Part shown: in pieces, positions 1-5,151 of the stretch
Layout: the number at the start of each line of letters is the position of its first letter
Numbering within the stretch: position 1 is the stretch's first letter
Assembly: GCA_028713595.1 (NCBI GenBank)
Contig: JAQTNZ010000248.1
Location: 1 to 5,151 of the forward strand
DNA length: 5,151 nt
Origin: Methylovulum sp.
GTDB lineage: Bacteria > Pseudomonadota > Gammaproteobacteria > Methylococcales > Methylomonadaceae
Direction of reading: 5' to 3'
Program-made: the position numbers and the translations under genes
Notes under the pieces: model-generated
Told to the model about the DNA's origin: nothing
Seen by the model: only the letters and a program-made list of their open reading frames with translations
The model's database searches: none

Positions 1-794
1 AACAACCGGAAATATGGGCGGTGTTGATTGCCGATGCGCTACGCGAGGTGATACTGGAAAAAAAACTGGAACAACAGTTTGTTTATGTACATGAAGCCGT
101 TTCCGACAGCGCACCGTTCCAATTGTTATTACCTTTAGGCACAAAGGCCGCCAAACCGATCAGCTATTATTGTGTCGCTGGCGGCTCGTTGGGTTGGTCT
201 ATGCCCGCCTCTTTGGGCATCAAGCTTGAAGCTGAGGGTGTTCAGGGTATCGAAACAAAATTGGTCGTGAACGCGGTGGGTGACGGGTCATCGTTGTTCT
301 ATCCGCAAACCTACTGGACTGCCGCGCATGAGCAACTGGGCATCCTGTATATCATCACTAACAACCAAGAATACCATACCCTGCAATTGGGTTTGCAACA
401 GGTGATTGCGGCGTATGGTTCCGCCGAAGGTTACGAGTGGCAACCGGCGATGACTGACCCTGAATACTTGCGCATCAATCGGCCCAAATTTGATTTTGTC
501 GCTTTGGCCAAAGCCTTTGGTGGAGAAGCTGGCGAAATCGTCGCCAAACCTGCCGATGTCAAGGCGGCAATAGTGCGTGGCGTGGACTATGTGCTCAGCA
601 ATAATAAATCTTACCTGTTGGATATGCGCACCGCACAAGACACCCCGCCGCCAGCCACCCGATCAGAAGAACAGGCATTGCTCTATAAACGTTACCGGGA
701 ACAGCCGCCGCTCGACTTTTTCCATGCCCAAACGGCAACACTTGGCGCACAGGATGGGACGGGCCTACCGGCCAACACACCTTCATTGTTCTGA
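1..794 (+). CDS. Thiamine-pyrophosphate-dependent 2-oxo-acid decarboxylase-like enzyme (benzoylformate decarboxylase type), C-terminal part
   Basis: The 5' end lies outside the window. The frame is open from base 3 and gives 263 visible residues before TGA at 792-794; the GTG at 21 is internal, not a start. The visible part is the pyrophosphate-binding domain of a ThDP enzyme. A GGSLGWSMPASLGI segment (bases about 180-222) is followed by the ThDP/Mg motif GDGS (from base 279), with 24 residues before the paired Asn of TNNQEY (360-365). WTAAHEQ after GDGS recalls benzoylformate decarboxylase, as does the later FDFVALAKAFG. Family members cleave CO2 from a 2-oxo acid to give an aldehyde in the cytoplasm. 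The catalytic N-terminal Glu and the middle domain are not visible, so acetolactate synthase-like or oxalyl-CoA-like relatives cannot be excluded. About 53 residues follow the point where such enzymes usually end (after YLLDMRT); this tail is rich in Pro, Gln and Thr and has no recognised domain. The next gene starts 33 bases on, probably in the same operon. Confidence 0.85.
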   Translation, partial: QPEIWAVLIADALREVILEKKLEQQFVYVHEAVSDSAPFQLLLPLGTKAAKPISYYCVAGGSLGWSMPASLGIKLEAEGVQGIETKLVVNAVGDGSSLFYPQTYWTAAHEQLGILYIITNNQEYHTLQLGLQQVIAAYGSAEGYEWQPAMTDPEYLRINRPKFDFVALAKAFGGEAGEIVAKPADVKAAIVRGVDYVLSNNKSYLLDMRTAQDTPPPATRSEEQALLYKRYREQPPLDFFHAQTATLGAQDGTGLPANTPSLF

Positions 795-813
795 CCCCCC
801 ATTAATAATAAGA

Positions 814-819
814 TAAGGA
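814..819 (+). promoter_or_regulatory. Ribosome binding site of the flavoprotein gene
   Basis: TAAGGA lies 8 bases before the ATG at 828 and matches the anti-Shine-Dalgarno sequence well. It fixes the start of the flavoprotein. The 33-base gap before that gene has no promoter or terminator, which supports co-transcription with the upstream decarboxylase. Confidence 0.75.
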
Positions 820-827
820 ATTGGATC

Positions 828-2411
828 ATGCAAAACGAAAAAATTGACATCGCCATTGTCGGCGGCGGTGTTTCCGGCGTTTATAGCGCTTGGAAACTCC
901 AACAAAAATACCCAGCCAAAAAAATTGTGGTTTTTGAAGGCGGTGACCACATAGGCGGGCGCTTGCTTTCGGTAACGCCGCCGAACATACCCGACATGGT
1001 CGCCGAACTGGGCGGGATGCGCATTTTAGAAAACGCCCAACCGTTGATTGTCGCCCTTATCCAGGAACTCAACCAACAATTGCCTACAGACCAGCAAATA
1101 GAGCTGTATGATTTCCCTGTTGACAAGAACCAAAACATCGCTTATTTGCGCGGTGTCTATCTACGGCTTTCTGACTTTACCAAAAAACCGGATAAAGTGC
1201 CGTATAAGCTTGCCTTTTTAGAAAAAGGCAACACACCCGGAGGCGTTATCGTCAATGCCATTGAGCAAATCGTCCCCGGCATTACCAACCCAAAGCTCAG
1301 TGAATGGCAACGGCGGGAAATGGCGCAGCAGGCCAGTTTTGCCGGAGAGCCTTTGTATAAACAGGGCTTTTGGAATGTCTTGTACCGTGTCATCAGCAGT
1401 GAGGCTTACCAGTTTGGCATGGATGCCGGTGGTTATAATTCAACCCTTGCCAACTGGAACGCGGCGGATGCCATACCTTGGTTCCTGACTGATTTTGGTA
1501 TTGTCCCCCAGTATAAAGGCTTTAAAAAAGGCTTCCAGCAAGTGCCTAAAAGCCTTGCGGATTTCTTTGTCAAACTGGGAGGTGAAATCCGCCTCGGCGC
1601 TAAGCTGAATGGGTTTAAAACCGTTGATGACCAATTCCATCTCGACATTTTAGGTCAAACCGTCGTTGCCGATTCGCTGATATTGGCGATGCCACGCCGC
1701 TCGCTTGATCTGTTGGCACCCACCAGTCCCGAGTTGCAAACCATCCAAACCCTGATTGGTAGCGTCACCCCCCGTCCGCTGTTCAAATTGTTCACCACAT
1801 ACACCAACCCTTGGTGGTTGGCGGCAGGCTATACCGATGCCAAAACAGGGAAGTTTGTCGCTGTCGAATCGGGTCGAAGCGTCACCGACCTGCCCGTGAG
1901 ACAAACGTACTATTGGCCGAAAAATACTGGTGAACCAGCAACGGCTGGGGAATCCATGTTGCTGGCGAGCTATGACGATGGCAACAACATCGGTTTTTGG
2001 GATGGTTTGCGCCCACAACGCACCCAGGCTTGGAAAAAAGGCTTGGCACATGCAAAAATTGACGATGCCTTTTTAGGCACTGTAGAACAAAGCGATGCCG
2101 ATCTGGATTGGTGCCAGTATAAAGCGCCCGCCAAGATGGTTGCGGAAGTCGCCAGACAATTGCAATTGATGCACGGCTTAAGCCATACGCCCCTAGTAAA
2201 AAACGCCGCTTTCCGCGATTGGGGCGAAGACCCGTTTGGTGGCGGCTGGAACAGTTGGAATATTGGCGTAAAGAGCTGGGAAGTCAAAGAACAGATCACC
2301 CAGCCCATCAGTAACTTGCCATTGTATATCTGCGGGGAAGCTTACTCCGATGCCCAGGGCTGGGTGGAAGGCGCGTTGCAGACAGCCGATATAATGCTGG
2401 GCAAAATGTAA
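828..2411 (+). CDS. FAD-dependent amine oxidase family protein, probable L-amino-acid oxidase
   Basis: This complete 527-residue flavoprotein probably oxidises an amino acid or amine with FAD, giving an imine that hydrolyses to a 2-oxo acid (or aldehyde) plus ammonia, and passing electrons to oxygen. The N-terminal Rossmann fold has GGGVSG at residues 12-17 (GxGxxG), the ribose-binding acid E37 after IVVF, and HIGGR at 41-45. ELGGMR at 60-65 follows; in L-amino-acid oxidases an Arg in this place binds the substrate carboxylate, which favours an alpha-amino acid over a simple amine. The C-terminal FAD region shows W465, an FGGGW stretch at 470-474, then CGEAYSDAQGWVEGA at 502-516, typical of the superfamily. 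Length fits bacterial amino-acid oxidases. There is no signal peptide, since the FAD fold begins at residue 6, so it is cytoplasmic. The ATG at 828 has a strong ribosome binding site. The 33-base gap to the upstream decarboxylase suggests the 2-oxo acid is handed on to that enzyme. Substrate is not predictable; a tryptophan, phenylalanine or lysine oxidase, or a monooxygenase-type relative, are all possible. Confidence 0.87.
   Translation: MQNEKIDIAIVGGGVSGVYSAWKLQQKYPAKKIVVFEGGDHIGGRLLSVTPPNIPDMVAELGGMRILENAQPLIVALIQELNQQLPTDQQIELYDFPVDKNQNIAYLRGVYLRLSDFTKKPDKVPYKLAFLEKGNTPGGVIVNAIEQIVPGITNPKLSEWQRREMAQQASFAGEPLYKQGFWNVLYRVISSEAYQFGMDAGGYNSTLANWNAADAIPWFLTDFGIVPQYKGFKKGFQQVPKSLADFFVKLGGEIRLGAKLNGFKTVDDQFHLDILGQTVVADSLILAMPRRSLDLLAPTSPELQTIQTLIGSVTPRPLFKLFTTYTNPWWLAAGYTDAKTGKFVAVESGRSVTDLPVRQTYYWPKNTGEPATAGESMLLASYDDGNNIGFWDGLRPQRTQAWKKGLAHAKIDDAFLGTVEQSDADLDWCQYKAPAKMVAEVARQLQLMHGLSHTPLVKNAAFRDWGEDPFGGGWNSWNIGVKSWEVKEQITQPISNLPLYICGEAYSDAQGWVEGALQTADIMLGKM
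1210..1231. repeat. Perfect inverted repeat inside the flavoprotein gene
   Basis: Two 10-base arms, TTGCCTTTTT and AAAAAGGCAA, are separated by only AG. They encode part of a Leu-Ala-Phe-Leu-Glu-Lys-Gly-Asn stretch. The codons are ordinary for these residues, so the symmetry may be chance. A two-base loop is too tight for an RNA hairpin without opening a few inner pairs. Confidence 0.5.
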
Positions 2412-2427
2412 CCAGCATTTGTAGTGC

Positions 2428-2458
2428 CTTCCATTCCGGCACATTGTCGGAATGGAAG
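2428..2458 (+). terminator. Strong hairpin after the oxidase operon, candidate transcript end
   Basis: CTTCCATTCCG (2428-2438) and CGGAATGGAAG (2448-2458) are perfect 11-base complements. In RNA the stem can extend by a G-U, a C-G and an A-U pair to 14 pairs with a CAU loop. It begins 17 bases after the flavoprotein stop codon, the usual place for a terminator or an mRNA 3' end stabiliser. No T-run follows directly (CCTCTGAAG comes next), so it is not a classic intrinsic terminator. The nearly symmetrical TTCCATTCCG unit could instead be a dispersed palindromic repeat of the genome, which one copy cannot show. Confidence 0.5.
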
Positions 2459-2601
2459 CCTCTGAAGTAATTTTGGGTCTGCGGGTGCAAACAGCCTCAA
2501 TGCCAGTCAATTTCGATAATTTCTAGTGCACTTCGGCGTTGAATTCAGGTGGGGGAATTTATGGGGTATGGTCAATAGGGCCAGCGTATAAAAATGCCTA
2601 T

Positions 2602-2618
2602 TGGAAACGCCTTTTCCA
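2602..2618. repeat. Short dyad, TGGAAA / TTTCCA
   Basis: Two perfect 6-base arms are separated by CGCCT in the non-coding region. It could be an operator half-site pair or a weak hairpin. It is short enough to arise by chance. Confidence 0.25.
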
Positions 2619-2726
2619 TAAAATTATCGCTTAGGACGGACATAATCGGGTTTTGTCGCAAAATTGGCAAATCTAAGGGATAATCGCCCAATGTTAGTGG
2701 TTGAAAACGATGGACATCCCTAAAGC

Positions 2727-2745
2727 CGCCTTGGTCTGAAAGGCG
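2727..2745. repeat. Short dyad, CGCCTT / AAGGCG
   Basis: Perfect 6-base arms (2727-2732 and 2740-2745) flank a 7-base loop, followed by TTATTGTTG. It lies about 35 bases upstream of the possible transporter promoter, a fair position for an activator or repressor site, or for the weak end of a short transcript. Neither role can be shown from one copy. Confidence 0.3.
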
Positions 2746-2778
2746 TTATTGTTGCACGCGGTTTTTCTTATCGCTGGC

Positions 2779-2805
2779 TTGCGCCCTTTATAAACTAGGT
2801 ACAAT
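2779..2805 (+). promoter_or_regulatory. Possible sigma-70 promoter for the transporter-regulator pair
   Basis: TACAAT at 2800-2805 matches the -10 consensus in five of six positions. TTGCGC at 2779-2784 matches only the TTG of a -35 box and sits 15 bases away, shorter than ideal. TATAAA at 2789-2794 is an alternative -10 with no good -35. Transcription from TACAAT would begin near 2812, leaving an 85-base leader before the ATG at 2897 and excluding the in-frame ATG at 2804 as a start. Confidence 0.25.
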
Positions 2806-2813
2806 GGCTTTGC

Positions 2814-2839
2814 CTGCCCGTCAGGGTAGACCCTTTTTT
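2814..2839 (+). terminator. Small hairpin followed by a T-run upstream of the transporter
   Basis: CTGCCC (2814-2819) can pair with GGGTAG (2824-2829), with one G-U pair and a GTCA loop. ACCC follows, then six T at 2834-2839. An overlapping alternative, AGGG / CCCT around TAGA, abuts the T-run but has only four pairs. The arrangement resembles a weak intrinsic terminator. It could end a transcript coming from the intergenic region, or it could be a leader structure of the transporter mRNA. Confidence 0.3.
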
Positions 2840-2881
2840 AACCCGTTGCGGCCATATCGAATAATCCCCCATCCCGAACTT

Positions 2882-2885
2882 AGGA
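2882..2885 (+). promoter_or_regulatory. Ribosome binding site deciding the transporter start
   Basis: AGGA lies 11 bases before the ATG at 2897, slightly long but usable. The in-frame ATG at 2804 would add 31 Pro/Arg-rich residues that do not resemble the N-terminus of a membrane transporter, so 2897 is preferred. Confidence 0.5.
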
Positions 2886-2896
2886 AACCAGCACAC

Positions 2897-4165
2897 ATGA
2901 CAGGAAAAAAAGTCGCCACACCTTCCGGTGAAAATCAATATAGGGTTGAAATCACAATTTTGACTTCTTTATTTTTTATTTGGGGATTCATCACCTGTCT
3001 GAACGATATTTTGATCCCGCATCTGAAGGCGGTATTTACTTTGAATTATGCCCAAGCCATGCTGATTCAGTTCTGTTTTTTTTCCGCTTATTTTGTCGTC
3101 TCTTTGCCTAGTGGCTATCTGGTGGAAAAAATTGGTCATAAGAATGGCATTATCATAGGCTTGGCAATTGCCGGAAGCGGTTGCCTGTTGTTTCAACCGG
3201 CGGCTGGACTGCGTTCATATCCTTTATTTTTGTCGGCGTTTTTTGTGCTGGCATCCGGCATCACCTTATTGCAAGTTTCCGCCAACCCTTACGTCACGTT
3301 GTTGGGTTCGGTAAAAACCGCTTCCGGGCGCTTGACTTTAGCCCAAGCCTTTAATTCTTTAGGCACGACTTTGGCCCCGTATTTTGGTGCAATGTTGATT
3401 TTGGATAGGGCGGTGAAAACGCCGGCCGAATTGGCGCAACTTAGCAATGAAGCCTTGACCCAGTATCAATTGGCGGAAGCGTCCGCGGTGCAAGACCCGT
3501 ACTGGATGCTGGCGGCGATATTGTTTCTGCTGGCGGTTTTGTTTGCCGTAGTGAAATTGCCAATAATCCAATCTGGCGGTAAAGCGGGTGATCTATCACA
3601 ACAGGACGGAGGCAAAAATGCTTGGCAACATCGGCATTTGTTGTTAGGGGCGGTGGGGATTTTTCTCTATGTGGGTGCGGAAGTGTCCATAGGCAGTTTT
3701 TTGGTCGGTTTTTTGGGCGAGACTAACGGGTTGGCGGCCCCACAAGCCGCCAAGTATGTGTCATTTTATTGGGGCGGGGCGATGGTGGGCCGTTTTATCG
3801 GCGCTTTTGTCATGCAAAAGGTTAGCCCTGGCAAGGTGCTGACGTTTAATGCCCTGAGCGCCGCGTTGTTGGTTTTAGTGACGCTATTGGGTAGCGGAAA
3901 CCTGCTGATGGTGGCGATATTAGCGGTCGGCCTGTTTAACTCAATCATGTTCCCGACCATTTTTTCCTTGGCGATAGCTGGCTTGGGCAGGCATACTGGG
4001 CAAGGCTCAGGGATTTTATGCGCCGCCATTGTCGGCGGGGCGATCTTGCCCGTTGTCCAAGGCTGGTTTGCCGACCACATTGGCATCCAACAGGCTTTTT
4101 TCATACCTATGCTTTGCTATTTTTATATTGCCTACTATGGCTGGAAAGGTTCAGTGTGCAAATAA
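2897..4165 (+). CDS. Sugar:H+ symporter of the major facilitator superfamily, FucP/GluP (glucose/galactose transporter) branch
   Basis: This 422-residue inner-membrane protein has about 12 hydrophobic helices, the normal size for the family, which imports hexoses such as glucose, galactose or fucose with protons or another cation. Hallmarks are [19 protein letters not shown] at 26-44 in helix 1, where D37 corresponds by recall to the proton-coupling Asp of E. coli Fuc[15 protein letters not shown] at 124-137; [15 protein letters not shown] at 142-156; a polar central loop near 222-247; and [19 protein letters not shown] at 253-271 opening the second half. Q126 stands where FucP has a proton-relay Glu; I recall the GluP subgroup carrying Gln there, so this points to the subgroup and not to damage. 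The ATG at 2897 is chosen over 2804 because of its AGGA and the normal length. The stop TAA is followed within 19 bases by the regulator gene, suggesting one operon. Actual substrate is unknown. Confidence 0.88.
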   Translation: MTGKKVATPSGENQYRVEITILTSLFFIWGFITCLNDILIPHLKAVFTLNYAQAMLIQFCFFSAYFVVSLPSGYLVEKIGHKNGIIIGLAIAGSGCLLFQPAAGLRSYPLFLSAFFVLASGITLLQVSANPYVTLLGSVKTASGRLTLAQAFNSLGTTLAPYFGAMLILDRAVKTPAELAQLSNEALTQYQLAEASAVQDPYWMLAAILFLLAVLFAVVKLPIIQSGGKAGDLSQQDGGKNAWQHRHLLLGAVGIFLYVGAEVSIGSFLVGFLGETNGLAAPQAAKYVSFYWGGAMVGRFIGAFVMQKVSPGKVLTFNALSAALLVLVTLLGSGNLLMVAILAVGLFNSIMFPTIFSLAIAGLGRHTGQGSGILCAAIVGGAILPVVQGWFADHIGIQQAFFIPMLCYFYIAYYGWKGSVCK

Positions 4166-4184
4166 TGGCTAAATGGACGCACCC

Positions 4185-5151
4185 ATGAGCGCATTGCCAT
4201 TACCTGAAAATCTGTTTGCCGGGCATTTGTTGCAGCATACGCCAGTCTCCACTTTTGTTTTGGACACCCAGCACAGGGTCATGATTTGGAACAAAGCCTG
4301 CGAGCAACTGACCCGGTTGCAAACCGAAGCGATGGTTGGCACAAACCAGCATTGGCGTGGTTTTTATACCGCGCAGCGCCCATGTTTGGCGGATTTGCTG
4401 CTGGACAGCACCTTGGGCAATCTTGCCGAGCTTTACGAACAAACCAGTGCCTTTACCGATGGTAGCGATATTTGCCATACCGAAAACTGGTGCCTGATGC
4501 CGGATGGGCGGCGGCTGTATTTGGTGATTGATGCCGCAGTGATCCGTAATGCCCAAGGTGAAGTGGTGGCGGTCGTTGAAACCCAGCGTGACCGGACTGA
4601 ACAACGGCTGATGATGCAATCTTTAAGCGAAAGCGAACAACGGCTTGCCACTATCCTCGCATCGGCGATGGATGCTATTGTCACCATAGATGCGCAATAC
4701 ACGATTACCTTATTTAATACCGCCGCCGCCAAAATTTTCCGGTGCACCGCCGATTTTGCCATAGGCCAAGCTATTGGGCGTTTTATAGCCCCTACTTGCT
4801 ATCCGTTGTTTAAGCAATTCATAGCTTTTGACAACTGCACCGCCAAAACCCAGGCTTGGGTTCCCGAAGGCTTGAGTGCCCGCCGTGCCGATGGCGAAGA
4901 ATTTCCGATTGAAGCCACCTTTTCGCCCTTGGAAGCGGGCGGACAAAAGCTGTTTACCATCATTTTGCGCGATGTGAATGACCGCCGCCTCGCAGAAGAA
5001 AAATTGGAACGCTTGCAGCAAGAAAAAGGCTATCTGCAAGAAATCCTCAACGATGACCATAATCCCGGCGATTTTGTCAGTGGCTCCAAAGAAATGCGGA
5101 CGGTGATGGCGCAAGTGCGCCAAGTGGCGCGTACCGATACGCCCGTGCTGT
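4185..5151 (+). CDS. PAS-PAS sigma-54-dependent transcriptional activator, N-terminal part
   Basis: The gene runs off the right edge; 322 residues are visible, with no stop. Residues about 10-140 form a PAS domain (TFVLDTQHRVMIWNKACEQL, a WRGFY...RPCLADL stretch at 57-72, ending VVETQRDRTEQRL). Residues about 147-268 form a second S-box PAS domain (MDAIVTIDAQYTITLFNTAA, RRADGEEFPIEATFS, ending IILRDVNDRRLAEE). A charged coiled-coil linker follows at about 267-290, then GDFVSGSKEMRTVMAQVRQV, the lead-in to a sigma-54 AAA+ domain whose Walker A should lie just past the edge. Such proteins bind upstream sites and hydrolyse ATP to open sigma-54 promoters; here PAS sensing would replace a receiver domain. 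The layout is FhlA/NtrC-like. ATG 4185 has only GGA 7 bases ahead; the in-frame ATG at 4173, adding MDAP and directly preceded by TAA, is an alternative. A histidine kinase is less likely given the linker sequence. It follows the transporter by 19 bases. Confidence 0.85.
   Translation, partial: MSALPLPENLFAGHLLQHTPVSTFVLDTQHRVMIWNKACEQLTRLQTEAMVGTNQHWRGFYTAQRPCLADLLLDSTLGNLAELYEQTSAFTDGSDICHTENWCLMPDGRRLYLVIDAAVIRNAQGEVVAVVETQRDRTEQRLMMQSLSESEQRLATILASAMDAIVTIDAQYTITLFNTAAAKIFRCTADFAIGQAIGRFIAPTCYPLFKQFIAFDNCTAKTQAWVPEGLSARRADGEEFPIEATFSPLEAGGQKLFTIILRDVNDRRLAEEKLERLQQEKGYLQEILNDDHNPGDFVSGSKEMRTVMAQVRQVARTDTPVL

Larger units (their letters stand above)
2412..2896. other. Intergenic region between the oxidase operon and the transporter
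   Basis: These 485 bases hold no convincing gene on either strand; only tiny frames occur, such as ATG at 2561 (5 codons) and ATG at 2710 (9 codons). Visible structures are a strong hairpin at 2428-2458, weak dyads at 2602-2618 and 2727-2745, a possible promoter at 2779-2805 and a small hairpin with a T-run at 2814-2839. GATAAT or its complement ATTATC recurs at 2515, 2623 and 2679, which may just reflect A+T-rich sequence. I found no tRNA fold, insertion-sequence end or sigma-54 (GG-N10-GC) promoter on the + strand. The length is generous for this compact locus and leaves room for an unrecognised small RNA or regulator sites. Confidence 0.6.

Noticed and set aside
1650..2051. 133-residue open frame on the minus strand
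   Set aside because: It is fully antisense to the flavoprotein, which has clear FAD motifs throughout.
2193..2510. 105-residue minus-strand frame starting in the intergenic region
   Set aside because: Most of it is antisense to the flavoprotein C-terminus and it runs through the strong hairpin; no recognisable protein.
2561..2578. Five-codon frame after a purine-rich GGTGGGGG
   Set aside because: The ATG has a plausible ribosome site but the peptide (MGYGQ) is too short to support as a gene or leader peptide.
2710..2739. Nine-codon frame ending inside the 2727-2745 dyad
   Set aside because: A stop codon in a hairpin loop hints at a leader peptide, but there is no run of regulatory codons, no good ribosome site, and it is 157 bases from the transporter.
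2412..2896. Sigma-54 promoter for the transporter-regulator pair
   Set aside because: I looked for GG-N10-GC on the + strand; candidates such as TGGCTTGC at 2775 and CGGCACATTG at 2437 lack the -12 GC at the right spacing.
4200..4619. 139-residue open frame on the minus strand
   Set aside because: It lies opposite the first PAS domain, whose + strand translation is convincing, and its protein resembles no family.
4710..5123. 137-residue open frame on the minus strand
   Set aside because: It is antisense to the second PAS domain and sigma-54 lead-in, with no family resemblance and a composition typical of a reverse complement.
1..5151. CRISPR array, tRNA, rRNA or insertion sequence
   Set aside because: No regularly spaced direct repeats, no tRNA-like folds or conserved rRNA segments, and no transposase motifs or terminal inverted repeats were seen.

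Overview
The window reads as ordinary bacterial chromosome: roughly half G+C by eye, tightly packed genes all on the + strand, Shine-Dalgarno starts, and a PAS-type sigma-54 activator. This fits a Gram-negative proteobacterium, and the general codon style would suit a gammaproteobacterium, perhaps a methanotroph-like one. No marker gene settles the taxonomy, so this is a weak inference. I see no rRNA, tRNA, CRISPR array, insertion sequence or phage gene.

Left part (1-2411): a two-gene operon. The first gene enters from outside the window and is the C-terminal half of a thiamine-pyrophosphate enzyme of the benzoylformate / 2-oxo-acid decarboxylase type. After 33 bases and a good ribosome binding site comes a complete 527-residue FAD flavoprotein of the amine oxidase / L-amino-acid oxidase superfamily. 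Read together they suggest oxidative deamination of an amino acid to a 2-oxo acid, followed by its non-oxidative decarboxylation to an aldehyde. This joint pathway is inferred from family membership and gene order.

Middle (2412-2896): 485 bases with no convincing gene. A strong hairpin lies just after the flavoprotein stop. Further on are two weak dyads, a possible sigma-70 promoter and a small hairpin with a T-run ahead of the next gene.

Right part (2897-5151): a 12-helix sugar transporter of the FucP/GluP branch of the major facilitator superfamily is followed within 19 bases by a regulator that runs off the right edge. The visible part of the regulator has two PAS sensor domains, a short coiled-coil linker and the first residues of a sigma-54 AAA+ domain. 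The spacing suggests co-transcription, so the regulator may control or sense something linked to the transporter, but no sigma-54 promoter is visible in the window.

Nothing here is clearly an undescribed system. The best candidates for a second look are the oxidase-decarboxylase pair and the transporter-PAS activator pair.
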